A DNA stretch of 64,000 nt from Spirosoma rhododendri (GTDB lineage: Bacteria; Bacteroidota; Bacteroidia; Cytophagales; Spirosomataceae): positions 5,533,001 through 5,597,000 of the forward strand of contig NZ_CP051677.1 of NCBI RefSeq assembly GCF_012849055.1. The letters run 5' to 3'. Under the pieces are notes generated by a model. The model ran no database searches. It saw nothing but the letters and a program-made list of their open reading frames with translations, and was not told the DNA's origin. Made by a program: the position numbers and the translations under genes. Below are positions 50,850 to 59,891 of this stretch, in pieces (the stretch's first letter is position 1; every line of letters begins with the position of its first letter).

Positions 50850-52271
50850 CTACGCCAGTAACCCCTTCTTCTCGTTGTAGAGCTTCCAGATCAGTTCGCC
50901 GAACAGCGTATTAGCCCAGGCAAACCACTTGCGGGTGAATTTCGTCGGGTCGTTTTTGTGGAACGACTCGTGCATGAAACCGGTGTTGGCGTGGCAGCGC
51001 TGAAGCATGTTCAGGCAGGTCTTGATTTCGCTGTCGTTCGTGCTCGTCAGTGCGCGCAGAATGATGCTCATCGGCCAGATCATGTCCATGCCCGCGTGTG
51101 GCCCGCCGATGCCTTCGCCCGCTGTGCCTTTGAAGAAAAACGGGTTTTCCGTACTCAGCACATATCGGCGCGTGTTCTGGTAAATCGGGTCACTAACCGG
51201 TACTGAACCCAGATACGGCATCGCCAGCAGACTCGGCACATTGGCGTCGTCCATCAGGTTGTAGCTACCGAAGCCGTTTACTTCATAGGCGTAAATTTTC
51301 CCAAACTGCGGGTGCGTCACAACGGCGTGGGCTTTTAGGGCTGCGTCGACTTCGTTGGCCAGCGACGTGCAGGCGTCGGCAGCGGCTTTGTCTTTGTGAA
51401 TGGCCTGGAGCATCTCGGCCGCCTGCCGCAGCGACACCACCGCAAAGAAGTTCGACGGAATCAGATACGGGTAGATCGTCGCGTCGTCGCTGGGGCGGAA
51501 CATCGAGCAGATCAGGCCGTTGGGCTTGGCTGGATAACCGTAGCCACCCAGCGGTACGCCATCCGTTGCCCAGGTCGTGCGCCGTTCGAATTTGTACGGA
51601 CCATTGCCGTTTTTGCGCTGCTGCTCCCGGAATGTTTTCACCGTCAGGGCCACCGATTCGCGCCAGTCCTGATCGAAGGGCGTGGTATCACCGGTGCGTT
51701 TCCAGTACTGATACGCCAGCCGAACGGGGTAGCACAGGCTGTCGATTTCCCACTTGCGTTCGTGCAGGCCGGGCTGCATATCGGTCACGTCGTCTTTCCA
51801 CTCACTGACCTTGCTGGCGTCTTTGTAGAACGCGTTGGCGTACGGGTCTTTTCGAATGCACTGCACCTGCCGGTTGATAACGCCCGCGATCAGTTGCCGC
51901 AGCTTGTCGTCGGTTTTGATGAGCGACAGATAGGGCGTCACCTGCGCCGTTGAATCGCGCAGCCACATCGCGTCGATGTCGCCGGTGATGACGTAGGTAT
52001 CGGGCTTACCGTTGGCCGTTGAAAAGTCGACAGTCGTGTCGAGCGTGTTGGGAAAACAGTTGCCAAACAACCACGCCAGTTCGGGATTTACCTTGCTTTG
52101 GCTGACGGTCTGAATCGCTTTCTCCACCGCCGGACTGGTGAAGTTGCGGTCTTTTTCGGCCACGCGTACTACGGGAAAATCGGCCCCGGTCCGGGCGAAG
52201 CTAAAGGCGGGTTGCGCCAACACACCGGCAGCTGCCAGCGAACTTTGTTGTATGAAATGACGACGGTCCAT
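50850..52271 (-). CDS. GH125 exo-alpha-1,6-mannosidase-like protein, Tat-type signal
   Basis: A 473-residue (alpha/alpha)6 protein of GH125. DRRHFIQQSSLAAAGVL at the start has the twin-Arg motif of Tat export. Then ITGDIDAMWLRDSTAQVTPY, WEIDSLCYPVRLAYQYW, TWATDGVPLGGYGYP, SMFRPSDDATIYPYLIPSN, GPHAGMDMIWPMSIILRAL and FHKNDPTKFTRKWFAWAN are family blocks with the catalytic acidic residues. Metal-independent enzymes of this family remove alpha-1,6-mannose. No neighbouring mannan genes are seen. Confidence 0.9.
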   Translation of the reverse strand: MDRRHFIQQSSLAAAGVLAQPAFSFARTGADFPVVRVAEKDRNFTSPAVEKAIQTVSQSKVNPELAWLFGNCFPNTLDTTVDFSTANGKPDTYVITGDIDAMWLRDSTAQVTPYLSLIKTDDKLRQLIAGVINRQVQCIRKDPYANAFYKDASKVSEWKDDVTDMQPGLHERKWEIDSLCYPVRLAYQYWKRTGDTTPFDQDWRESVALTVKTFREQQRKNGNGPYKFERRTTWATDGVPLGGYGYPAKPNGLICSMFRPSDDATIYPYLIPSNFFAVVSLRQAAEMLQAIHKDKAAADACTSLANEVDAALKAHAVVTHPQFGKIYAYEVNGFGSYNLMDDANVPSLLAMPYLGSVPVSDPIYQNTRRYVLSTENPFFFKGTAGEGIGGPHAGMDMIWPMSIILRALTSTNDSEIKTCLNMLQRCHANTGFMHESFHKNDPTKFTRKWFAWANTLFGELIWKLYNEKKGLLA

Positions 52272-52279
52272 GAAGGTTG

Positions 52280-52361
52280 GTTTAAGGTTCGCGGTTCAAG
52301 GTTTAATGTTGGTTGCTGGCGGGAGCCAACCTTAAACATCAGACCTTAAACGTTGAACCCA
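52280..52361. repeat. Dispersed repeat AACCTTAAACATCAGACCTTAAAC, copy 2
   Basis: The gap between the GH125 and mtgA genes is filled by GGTTTAAGGTTC-type units on the left and the exact repeat of copy 1 on the right (about 52329-52352). They form a partial inverted repeat. Confidence 0.7.
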
Positions 52362-53192
52362 CTACAGGTTTCTGATATACTTCTGCCCGCCGAGGTAACG
52401 CATCTGCCGGGCGATTTGCCGGGTGCGACGCTGCACGTAGTTCGACGGATTACGGATGGAAAGCAGAATGGGATTGGGCAGGACGGCCGCAATACGGGCC
52501 GCTTCGTTGCGCGATAGCTCTGCCGCCGAATGATGATAAAACCGCTCGGAAGCCGCTTCGACACCGAACGTCATCGGCCCGGTTTCGGCAACGTTCAGGT
52601 ACACTTCCAGGATGCGTCGCTTGCCCCAGATCAGTTCGATTAGCGTAGTAAAATACACTTCCAGCCCTTTGCGGATATAGCTGCGGCCGTTCCAGAGAAA
52701 CACGTTTTTGGCGACCTGCTGTGAGATGGTACTCGCCCCACGCGGGCGTTTACGGTGTTGATTTTCGCGAATAGCGTCCTGAATTTCGTCGAAGTCGAAG
52801 CCCCAGTGACGCGGAAAATCCTGATCCTCCGACGACACAACGGCCAATGCAGCTTCCTTGCTGATGTTATCGTAGGAACGCCATTTCTTATAGACATGGC
52901 TGCTTTCGTCGGTGCCGAACGTATCGAACCACCGCGACACAATCAGGGGCGTCACCCAGATTGGTACGTACTTGAGTACGACCACAGCCCCAAATGAAGT
53001 AACGAAGAGAAACAACACCGCCCGGACCAGAAACCAGTAGACCTGTTCCAGCACCGGTCGCTCCCGCATAAACTGCCGGAGTGCCGACAGCCGCCCGGTA
53101 CTGCGCTTCGCCGACGAACTCCGCTTGTCCGCCTTGGGGCGGGGGGACTGCGTTGGTTTCATCGGATGGTCGTTGGGTAAGCGGGGGCTCAT
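52362..53192 (-). CDS. mtgA: Monofunctional peptidoglycan transglycosylase
   Basis: A GT51 protein of 276 residues. A basic, Ser-rich N terminus and one membrane helix (FLVRAVLFLFVTSFGAVVVL) precede the glycosyltransferase domain: VVSSEDQDFPRHWGFD with the catalytic Glu, RGASTISQQVAKNVFLW, RKGLEVYFTTLIEL, KRRILEVYLNVAETGPMTFGVE. It polymerises lipid II into glycan strands and has no transpeptidase domain. An alternative start at 53162 is possible. Confidence 0.93.
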   Translation of the reverse strand: MSPRLPNDHPMKPTQSPRPKADKRSSSAKRSTGRLSALRQFMRERPVLEQVYWFLVRAVLFLFVTSFGAVVVLKYVPIWVTPLIVSRWFDTFGTDESSHVYKKWRSYDNISKEAALAVVSSEDQDFPRHWGFDFDEIQDAIRENQHRKRPRGASTISQQVAKNVFLWNGRSYIRKGLEVYFTTLIELIWGKRRILEVYLNVAETGPMTFGVEAASERFYHHSAAELSRNEAARIAAVLPNPILLSIRNPSNYVQRRTRQIARQMRYLGGQKYIRNL

Positions 53193-53230
53193 GTACTGCG
53201 GGCTGAACTGCGAAAATGGGCAATTTTCAG

Positions 53231-54355
53231 TTATTCAACAAACAGCGTAGCGGCAACCCGGTCGGCAAAAAGCTTCCCGGCGGGTGTCAGGCGCAACAGG
53301 TCACCGTCGCGCAGGAGCCAGCCGGTTTTGTCGAGTTCGGCCAGTTCGCGACGCTGCTTTTGGGTAAAATCAGCCCCCAGCAGCGCGTCGAGTTCCGCTA
53401 GCGAACAGCCCCACTGTGTGCGCAGGCCCGTCAGCAGGTACTCGTTGACCTGATCGGCCACGGTCAGTTCTTCAACCGTCGCGGGCAATACACCCTGCCG
53501 AATATCAGCGATGTAGCACGCGTTGTTGGCCACGTTGTACTGCCGACTTGTGCCGTTGTAGGAATGCGCGCTTGGCCCAACACCCAGATACGGCCGACGT
53601 TGCCAGTAGGCCGTATTGTGACGGGCGTAGTGGCCGGGTTTGGCAAAGTTGGAAATCTCGTAATGCTCGTAACCCGCCCCGGTCAGCGCGGTTGTCAGTT
53701 GCTCAAACTGCGTCGCGGCCAGTTGTTCATCGGCGGGGGGTAGTTTGCCGCTCCGCTCCCACCGCCCGAAGGCCGTGTCGGGTTCAATGGTCAGCGCATA
53801 GGCCGAGAGGTGCGGTACATCGAGTGACAGCATCGTAGCCAGATCTGTTTCCCAGACAGATTCTGCACGGTTGGGTATGCCATAGATCAGGTCGACGCTG
53901 AGATTAGCAAAGCCAGCCTGTCGCGCCCGGTCGACGCTGGCGAAGGCTTCGGCGGCATTGTGTGCCCGATTCATCCACCGCAGACTTGTTTCATCGAAGG
54001 TCTGAATACCGATGCTCAACCGGTTGACGTACCGGCGCAGCATCGTCAGCTTAGCAGGATCGGCCAGATCGTCGGGGTTGGCTTCGAGCGTGATTTCGGC
54101 GTCGGGGGCAACGGTATATTGGCCGTGAATAGTCTCGAACAATCTGCCAAGTTCAGCCTCCGTTAGCAGCGATGGCGTGCCCCCGCCGAGATAGATCGTT
54201 TCAAGCGTCTGGCTGGGCAGGTATTCCCGTTGCAGGTTGATTTCGGCACAGATGGCATCAACCAGTTCGGCCTTACGACTCAGGTTAGTACTGAAATGAA
54301 AGTCGCAGTAGTGGCAGGCTTGCTTGCAGAAGGGAATATGGACGTACAGATGCAT
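53231..54355 (-). CDS. hemW: Radical SAM heme chaperone HemW
   Basis: A 374-residue protein from ATG 54355 (MHLYVHIPFCKQACHYCDFH). CxxxCxxC binds the 4Fe-4S cluster, with an extra Cys-like feature typical of HemW absent or shifted (CHYCDFHFSTN has no fourth Cys two residues later). GGGTPSLL, TLEANPDD, RLSIGIQTF, VDLIYGIP and the C-terminal HemN domain (NTAYWQRRPYLGVGPSAHSY) follow. HemW hands heme to target proteins and is not the coproporphyrinogen oxidase. ATG 54382 would add nine residues. Confidence 0.9.
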   Translation of the reverse strand: MHLYVHIPFCKQACHYCDFHFSTNLSRKAELVDAICAEINLQREYLPSQTLETIYLGGGTPSLLTEAELGRLFETIHGQYTVAPDAEITLEANPDDLADPAKLTMLRRYVNRLSIGIQTFDETSLRWMNRAHNAAEAFASVDRARQAGFANLSVDLIYGIPNRAESVWETDLATMLSLDVPHLSAYALTIEPDTAFGRWERSGKLPPADEQLAATQFEQLTTALTGAGYEHYEISNFAKPGHYARHNTAYWQRRPYLGVGPSAHSYNGTSRQYNVANNACYIADIRQGVLPATVEELTVADQVNEYLLTGLRTQWGCSLAELDALLGADFTQKQRRELAELDKTGWLLRDGDLLRLTPAGKLFADRVAATLFVE

Positions 54356-54397
54356 TGTACCGGTATGACAATAGCCCGGCAAAATCGGTTCAGATAC

Positions 54398-54847
54398 TCA
54401 CCTCAGCGACTTTTCCAGCACGATTTTTAGCCCGTACCGCCCCGGTTCGGTACCGACAATGTCAAAGCCCGACCTAATGTTTAGTAGCAGCATACTCCGC
54501 CACTGATTGTACGTCTGGGTGCGAATGGTTCGATAGCCCTGCGACCGGCACCAGTCGTGTTGCTGCCGCATCAATTCAGCCGCGACGCCCTGCCCGCGAA
54601 ACGCCGGATCAACGCAGCCGAGCCAACTGTAAAACAGGCCGGGTTCGCGCTCGTAGCCAAACTTACAACCGACGACGACATCGTCGGAAATAGCTAGTTG
54701 TGTGAGAAAGGAAGGGTACTTGGCGGTAACCAACAGATCGTCGCGAAAGTCGTCGGACGTGCGGTTGGTGAATACGGTTGCCAGCAGATTAATCGTCCCC
54801 GTCAGGCGGGGTTCCGGCGGCACCGTAGCGAAGATTTCGTACTGCAT
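54398..54847 (-). CDS. GNAT-family N-acetyltransferase
   Basis: A 149-residue GNAT fold. The acetyl-CoA loop is VDPAFRGQGVAAELM (R-x-x-G-x-G/A), preceded by VVGCKFGYEREPGLFYSWLGC and followed by CRSQGYRTIRTQTYNQWRSML and the usual FDIVGTEPGRYG end. Substrate unknown. It lies 43 nt upstream of hemW on the same strand and may be co-transcribed with it. Start at ATG 54847; 54853 is two residues longer. Confidence 0.87.
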   Translation of the reverse strand: MQYEIFATVPPEPRLTGTINLLATVFTNRTSDDFRDDLLVTAKYPSFLTQLAISDDVVVGCKFGYEREPGLFYSWLGCVDPAFRGQGVAAELMRQQHDWCRSQGYRTIRTQTYNQWRSMLLLNIRSGFDIVGTEPGRYGLKIVLEKSLR

Positions 54848-54896
54848 AGTCACAGCGCGAAACTACATATGAAAACTAGACAAGCAAACGTCCCGA

Positions 54897-55052
54897 TCAG
54901 TCCGGGCACTTCTTACAGCGCTTCCCTTTCTTGTACTTCTTACAGCACGATTTCAATACGCACTCCGTATTCAGAAACGGGTTCGACTTTGCGGGTTGCT
55001 GGGTTGGGGTGCTCAGCGTGTATTCGTCAATCTGCACTACTTCCGTATTCAT
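54897..55052 (-). CDS. Small Cys- and Lys-rich protein
   Basis: A 51-residue protein. The N half is polar (NTEVVQIDEYTLSTPTQQPA); the C half has five Cys among many Lys: FLNTECVLKSCCKKYKKGKR then CKKCPD. The five-Cys basic tail suggests zinc or nucleic-acid binding. I have a sense that similar short proteins are common in Bacteroidota, but cannot name a family. Good frame and conserved-looking end support a real gene; 44 nt separate it from the GNAT gene. Confidence 0.65.
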   Translation of the reverse strand: MNTEVVQIDEYTLSTPTQQPAKSNPFLNTECVLKSCCKKYKKGKRCKKCPD

Positions 55053-55177
55053 TCGCTCTTGCTCGTTGCGAGAGCAAAGGTATACTTATTTAGAACAAGT
55101 AAAAATTAAAATTGCTTCGAGATACGATCGTACAAGCCGTCGCTCATCCGGGGACCGCGAAACCTGCCGGATATATG

Positions 55178-55275
55178 TGTAGAGACGCGATCCTTCGCGT
55201 CTCAGCACGCGTCAGCCAGACCATCCGGTACGAAGACCATCCGGGTGCTGAGACGCGAAGGATCGCGTCTCTACA
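55178..55275. repeat. 31-bp perfect inverted repeat, GTAGAGACGCGA family
   Basis: Arms 55178-55208 and 55245-55275 are perfect. Each arm itself holds an inner dyad (AGACGCGATCCTTCGCGTCT). The 36-nt loop carries an AGACCATCCGG direct repeat. It fills the space between the small Cys-rich gene and the PhzF gene. Confidence 0.9.
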
Positions 55276-55286
55276 TGACCTGATTA

Positions 55287-56087
55287 TCAGCTATTTATCT
55301 CCCCTGTCATGTATAGCTGCACCTGACCGCTGATGCAGACGCGGTCGCCGTCGAGCTGGCAGCGGAGATAGCCGCCACGGGGTGAGATTTGCCGGGCAGT
55401 CAGATTGTTCCGGCCCAGTTTTTCAGCCCAGTACGGAATCAGCGTTGTGTGTGCCGAGCCGGTGACGGGGTCTTCATCGATACCCGACTGGGGGCCGAAG
55501 AAGCGCGACACGAAATCAACGTTCGAGTCGGGGCCAGCGGGCGCCGTTACGATGATACCCCGCGCCGGGATGCTGCTCATCTCCCTGAAATCAGGATTTA
55601 GCGCCCGCACCGTGGCTTCCGAATCGTAGACAAGCATATAATCAGAACGCCCTTTTAGTACTTCAATGGGGCGTGTACCCAGGCTTGCCATCAGGGCAGG
55701 CGGCTGCACATTGGCTTTCTGCACCGGGTCGGCGGGGAAGTCGAGCGTCAGCCAGTTATCATCAGTACGGCTGACTTTTAGTTGACCACTGCGCGACTCA
55801 AAACAGATTGTATCGGCAGTCGACTGGTTTTCCAGAAAGAATACGACGTAACCCGTTGCCAGCGTCGCGTGACCGCACAGATCGACTTCAACCGTGGGCG
55901 TAAACCAGCGAATATGGAAGTTGTTATCTCCCTCCGTTTTAACGTAAAAAGCGGTTTCCGCCAGGTTGTTCTCAGCGGCAATCTTCTGCATCTGCTCGTC
56001 GGAAATCCAGTCGGTCAGGGGCACAACGGCCGCCGGATTACCACAGAACAGTTGATCGGTAAACGCATCAAGTTGGTAGAGACGCAT
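55287..56087 (-). CDS. PhzF-family isomerase/epimerase-like protein
   Basis: A 266-residue protein of the PhzF/diaminopimelate-epimerase fold in two similar halves: VFTDQLFCGNPAAVV-like start (QLFCGNPAAVVPL), ENNLAETAFYV with the catalytic Glu, DLCGHATLATGYV, and in the second half DEDPVTGSAHTTLIPYW. PhzF isomerises a dihydro-anthranilate in phenazine synthesis, but most homologues, as here without other phz genes, have unknown substrates. It may form an operon with the HAD phosphatase 24 nt upstream. Confidence 0.9.
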   Translation of the reverse strand: MRLYQLDAFTDQLFCGNPAAVVPLTDWISDEQMQKIAAENNLAETAFYVKTEGDNNFHIRWFTPTVEVDLCGHATLATGYVVFFLENQSTADTICFESRSGQLKVSRTDDNWLTLDFPADPVQKANVQPPALMASLGTRPIEVLKGRSDYMLVYDSEATVRALNPDFREMSSIPARGIIVTAPAGPDSNVDFVSRFFGPQSGIDEDPVTGSAHTTLIPYWAEKLGRNNLTARQISPRGGYLRCQLDGDRVCISGQVQLYMTGEINS

Positions 56088-56111
56088 GAGTTTAGTCGTT
56101 ACAAGAAAGGT

Positions 56112-56801
56112 TTAGTCAATAGGAGTAGGCTTCAGTTTTATCAGGGCAGCAAATAAGTCGGGCGACCAGTCGGTCAGGGCGTTGAGTTTCATGTCGGCAA
56201 TGGCAAACTTCGGGTCATCGCGCTCAAAATCGGCGGGGACGGCTACCGTAATCGTACCGGCCGAGTGCGCCGACAGCACACCGCTACCCGAATCTTCAAA
56301 CGCAATGCAGTTAGCAGCGTTAACGCCCAGTCGTCTTGCCGCTCCCCAATATACGTCGGGAGCCGGCTTGTTGTTTGCTTCGAGCGTGGCTGAGTGCCAG
56401 AGCGTTAGTCGATCGCGAATAGCCAGCCGGTCGATTACCACTTCGATCAGGCTCATGGGCGATGCCGACGCAATGGCGACCGGTATGTCGCGTTCGTTGA
56501 AGAAATTCAGCGCGTCGATAGCACCCGGCATCGGCTGAGCCAGGGCACCGATGCGCTCGTGAGCGCCCTCCGTGATGCGGTCAGCGATTTCACCCAGCGT
56601 CGCTCCGGGACCTTCCGCCCACGGATGCCGCAGGTACCAGTAGTTGACCACCGCCGGAATCGGCATCCCCGTCGTTTGTTTGCACTGATCGTCGGTCAGA
56701 AATAAGCCGACCGTATCGAAAACAGCGCGTTCGGCCGCCCGCCAGTGGGGTTCAGAATCCACCAGCAGACCGTCCATATCAAATAAAGCAGCGTGTATCA
56801 A
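56112..56801 (-). CDS. HAD-family sugar-phosphate phosphatase (HxpB/beta-PGM-like)
   Basis: A 229-residue HAD hydrolase, subfamily with an alpha-helical cap. LFDMDGLLVDSEPHW has the nucleophile Asp and acid/base Asp, IASASP the motif II Ser, NKPAPDVY the Lys, and AFEDSGSGV the metal-binding acids. Closest by pattern to hexitol phosphatase B/2-deoxyglucose-6-phosphatase (YniC). Acts on phosphorylated sugars in the cytosol. It lies just upstream of the PhzF gene. Confidence 0.88.
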   Translation of the reverse strand: MIHAALFDMDGLLVDSEPHWRAAERAVFDTVGLFLTDDQCKQTTGMPIPAVVNYWYLRHPWAEGPGATLGEIADRITEGAHERIGALAQPMPGAIDALNFFNERDIPVAIASASPMSLIEVVIDRLAIRDRLTLWHSATLEANNKPAPDVYWGAARRLGVNAANCIAFEDSGSGVLSAHSAGTITVAVPADFERDDPKFAIADMKLNALTDWSPDLFAALIKLKPTPID

Positions 56802-56811
56802 AATTTCCGTT

Positions 56812-56885
56812 TAACGTTTGATGGTCAAGGTTTAAGGTTCGATTCCGGCGCAACGTTGACCGTTAAATCTCAAGTCCTAAACCCT
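56812..56885. repeat. Dispersed GTTTAACG/GGTTTAAGG repeat, copy 3 (diverged)
   Basis: GTTTAACGTTTGATGGTCAA on the left and TTGACCGTTAAATCTCAAGTC on the right form an imperfect inverted repeat related to the copies at 46436 and 52280. It fills the gap between the YciI-like and HAD genes. Confidence 0.6.
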
Positions 56886-56886
56886 A

Positions 56887-57174
56887 TTACAAATTTGCCT
56901 GCATGAACGGGCGGGTATCGATTTTGTCCCAGACCCGCTGCACAACGTATGGGTCGCCGGCCAGGTACGTGTTTAGCTCCGCTTCCGAATCGAGATTCAG
57001 TACCAGCATCGACCCGACCATACGACCCGTCGAGTCGAGGAGCGCCCCCCCAATTACAAACTTACCCAGTGCGTTAAACTTCCTGATGTAATCGAAATGG
57101 GCCGCCCGGGCCGCCATCCGTCGCGCCAATGCGTCGGCGTCGGTATGGTCGTAGGCGTAAACAACGTACTGCAT
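56887..57174 (-). CDS. YciI-like (DGPF) domain protein
   Basis: A 95-residue protein from ATG 57174 (MQYVVYAYDHTDADALARRM). It has AHFDYIRKF with a candidate catalytic His, LGKFVIGGALLDSTGRMVGSM and a final RVWDKIDTRPFMQ, as in YciI. The fold is a ferredoxin-like dimer; function is mostly unknown. A frame extending to 57432 is not supported because homology starts at the chosen ATG and it would overlap the divergent peptidase gene. Confidence 0.85.
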   Translation of the reverse strand: MQYVVYAYDHTDADALARRMAARAAHFDYIRKFNALGKFVIGGALLDSTGRMVGSMLVLNLDSEAELNTYLAGDPYVVQRVWDKIDTRPFMQANL

Positions 57175-57371
57175 ATTAACTGGGTTTAATACAGGCAAGA
57201 TACCAGAAGTTGGGCCGTATGTCAATAAGCCGTCTGATTTGGCGAATCGGCAAACCAGCTTTTTCCATAAGCGCGTCTTCCTGCCTACCCGGGCAAGGGC
57301 TGTCAATCGTGTAAATCGGCCTTTTGTGCGTATTTTCCGGCTTCGACAACCTGTTTCCACTTCTTCAGCCA

Positions 57372-59783
57372 ATGAATCGACTGCTTTGCAGCTTATTACC
57401 GCTGCTTCCTTTCGCCGTTTGTGCCCAGCCACAGCCCGCGCGTCAACGCCCTACCCTGACTGTTGAGTCGATTATGCAGGACCCCAAACTCAGCGTTGGC
57501 ACCTCGCCTTCCAACCCGTTCTGGTCCGACGATTCGCGCACAATTTATTTTAGCTGGAATCCCGACCGGGCCAAAAACGATTCGCTGTATAAGGTTACGC
57601 TGACGAACGGCAAAACGCTGACGCCGTCGAAACCGCAGAAGGTTAGTCCCGCCGAACGACGTGCGCTGCGTATCGATCAAAGCCCGATCTATAACCGTGC
57701 CCGCACGCAGCGCGTCTACGAATCGCAGGGCGATCTGTTCTGGGTCGACACAAAGACCGGGCGGGTGCGTCAACTGACCAATACCGTCGATTCCGAAACC
57801 GACCCCCGCTTCAGTGGCGATGAAAAGCGGGTTACGTTCCGGCGCAGCGGGTCCAATCTGTTCAGTATTGACCTGACCACCGGCGAATTGGCGCAGCTAA
57901 CCGACTTCCGGCCCGGTGCGAAAAAGAGTGATTCGAAGCCAAACGACGAAGAGAAATTTCTGAAAGCCGAGCAGTTACGATTGTCGTCCGTCGTGACGGA
58001 GCGAAAAGAACGCAAAGACGAAGCGGAGCGGCTGAGCAAACTCGACCGCCCCAAACGGCCAAAGGAAATTTACCTGGACGATAAGCAACTGGTGGGTCAA
58101 CAGATAAGTCCCGACGGTCTGTTTGTAACGTACCGGTCCGTAAAGAGCGCGTCGGGGGCCAAAACGGCTCAGGTGCCCAACTACGTCACAGAGTCGGGCT
58201 TCACCGAAGATATTCCGGCCCGCACCAAAGTCGGAGCCCCCCAGTCGACGCAGGAGTTTTTCGTGTACGACGTGCAGAAAGACACCGTTCGGACGATTAG
58301 CGTAAAATCGCTGCCCGGCATTACCAACCGACCTGCTTATCTGGCCGAAGCAACGACGGGCAAAGCCAAAGCTGATACGTCGAAGAAAATGCGGGCCGTC
58401 ACGTTCAGCAACGTCGTCTGGTCGGAAGATGGCAAAGTAGCCGTGGTTGTTGTCCGGTCGGGCGATAACAAAGATCGCTGGATCACCCGACTCGACCCCG
58501 CTACGCTGACAATGACCGTACTGGACCGGCAGCACGACGACGCGTGGATTGGCGGGCCGGGCATCGGCGGGTCGTTTTCGCCGGGTAGTATGGGCTTTCT
58601 GGCCGACAACCACACGCTCTGGTTTCAGTCGGAAGCCGATGGCTATTCGCACCTGTACACAGTCGACGCGCTGGCCCCAGGCACGAAAAAGCAATTGACA
58701 TCAGGGAAATTCGAGGTGCAGCAGGCTCAGTTGTCGGCTGATAAGCAATCGTTTTTCCTGCAAACCAATGAGGTCCACCCCGGCGAACAGCACTGGTACA
58801 AAATGGCCGCAACAGGTGGTACGCGCACCCGCCTGACCACCCTGCCGGGGGCTAACGACCTGACCATTTCGCCCGACGAACGGTACGCTGTAATTCGGAA
58901 TTCGTCGGCCACGCAACCGTGGGAACTGTACCTGAGTCCGCTGGTCACAGCCGCGAAAACCACCGCTGCCCCCGCTCGGCTGACGGAGTCACAAACCGAC
59001 GTGTTCAAAAGCTACGCCTGGCGTGAACCGACGTACGTAACCATTCCGGCCCGCGACAACCAGCCGATCTACGCCCGGCTCTACAAGCCTGCTCAGCCGA
59101 CTGGCAAGGCGGTCGTATTCGTCCATGGCGCGGGGTATCTGCAAAACGCGCACAAGTGGTGGAGTCAGTATTTCCGCGAATACATGTTCCATAATCTGCT
59201 GGTCGACAAGGGGTATACCGTGCTCGACATCGACTACCGGGGCAGCGCGGGCTACGGCCGCGACTGGCGGACGGGTATCTACCGGCACATGGGCGGCAAA
59301 GACCTAACCGACCACGTCGATGCGGTACAATGGCTGGCTAAAACGCAGGGGGTCGATGCAGGTAAAGTGGGGGTCTACGGCGGGTCGTACGGTGGCTTCA
59401 TCACGCTGATGGCAATGTTCACCACGCCCGATGTGTTCAAAGCGGGGGCTGCCCTTCGCCCCGTTACCGACTGGGCGGCTTATAACCACCCCTACACGGC
59501 CAATATCCTGAACGAACCGCAGAACGATTCGCTGGCCTATCGCCGGTCGTCGCCGATCAATTTTGCGGAAGGGTTAAAAGGCAACCTGCTCATCTGCCAC
59601 GGGATGGTCGACGTCAACGTTCATTTTCAGGATGCCGTCCGGCTGTCGCAGCGGTTAATCGAACTGAAAAAAGAGAATTGGGAACTAGCCCCCTACCCCG
59701 TCGAAGATCACGGCTTCATAGAGCCTACGAGCTGGATGGATGAATACAAGCGCATCCTGAAGCTGTTCGAGGAGCGGCTGTAA
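57372..59783 (+). CDS. S9-family prolyl oligopeptidase-like peptidase
   Basis: About 803 residues from ATG 57372, which gives a signal peptide (LLCSLLPLLPFAVCAQ). A long beta-propeller part (about 40-560; FSWNPDRAKNDSLYKV, EDGKVAVVVVRSGDNKDRW, ISPDERYAVIRN) is followed by the alpha/beta-hydrolase domain: YRGSAGYGRDW, the nucleophile in GVYGGSYGGFITLMA, an Asp in HGMVDVNV, and His in VEDHGF. It is probably a periplasmic dipeptidyl- or acyl-aminopeptidase for peptide uptake. ATG 57324 would put a charged stretch before the signal. Confidence 0.92.
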   Translation: MNRLLCSLLPLLPFAVCAQPQPARQRPTLTVESIMQDPKLSVGTSPSNPFWSDDSRTIYFSWNPDRAKNDSLYKVTLTNGKTLTPSKPQKVSPAERRALRIDQSPIYNRARTQRVYESQGDLFWVDTKTGRVRQLTNTVDSETDPRFSGDEKRVTFRRSGSNLFSIDLTTGELAQLTDFRPGAKKSDSKPNDEEKFLKAEQLRLSSVVTERKERKDEAERLSKLDRPKRPKEIYLDDKQLVGQQISPDGLFVTYRSVKSASGAKTAQVPNYVTESGFTEDIPARTKVGAPQSTQEFFVYDVQKDTVRTISVKSLPGITNRPAYLAEATTGKAKADTSKKMRAVTFSNVVWSEDGKVAVVVVRSGDNKDRWITRLDPATLTMTVLDRQHDDAWIGGPGIGGSFSPGSMGFLADNHTLWFQSEADGYSHLYTVDALAPGTKKQLTSGKFEVQQAQLSADKQSFFLQTNEVHPGEQHWYKMAATGGTRTRLTTLPGANDLTISPDERYAVIRNSSATQPWELYLSPLVTAAKTTAAPARLTESQTDVFKSYAWREPTYVTIPARDNQPIYARLYKPAQPTGKAVVFVHGAGYLQNAHKWWSQYFREYMFHNLLVDKGYTVLDIDYRGSAGYGRDWRTGIYRHMGGKDLTDHVDAVQWLAKTQGVDAGKVGVYGGSYGGFITLMAMFTTPDVFKAGAALRPVTDWAAYNHPYTANILNEPQNDSLAYRRSSPINFAEGLKGNLLICHGMVDVNVHFQDAVRLSQRLIELKKENWELAPYPVEDHGFIEPTSWMDEYKRILKLFEERL

Positions 59784-59784
59784 G

Positions 59785-59889
59785 GTGTAGCCTGGACGTC
59801 CACGTCCGGGTGGCCGTCAGGGCAACCTGCATAGGCGGCAACTTTTAGGCCGCTTCGCGTCCACCCGGACGTGGACGTCCAGGCTACAC
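59785..59889. repeat. 29-bp perfect inverted repeat between convergent genes
   Basis: Arms 59785-59813 and 59861-59889 (GTGTAGCCTGGACGTCCACG and on) are perfect with a 47-nt loop. The left arm starts two bases after the peptidase stop and the right arm ends two bases before the lipase stop, so the element exactly fills the gap. Confidence 0.9.
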
Positions 59890-59891
59890 AC

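Noticed and set aside
53231..54355. Oxygen-independent coproporphyrinogen oxidase HemN
   Set aside because: Length, start motif and C-terminal pattern match HemW, which lacks the N-terminal features of true HemN.
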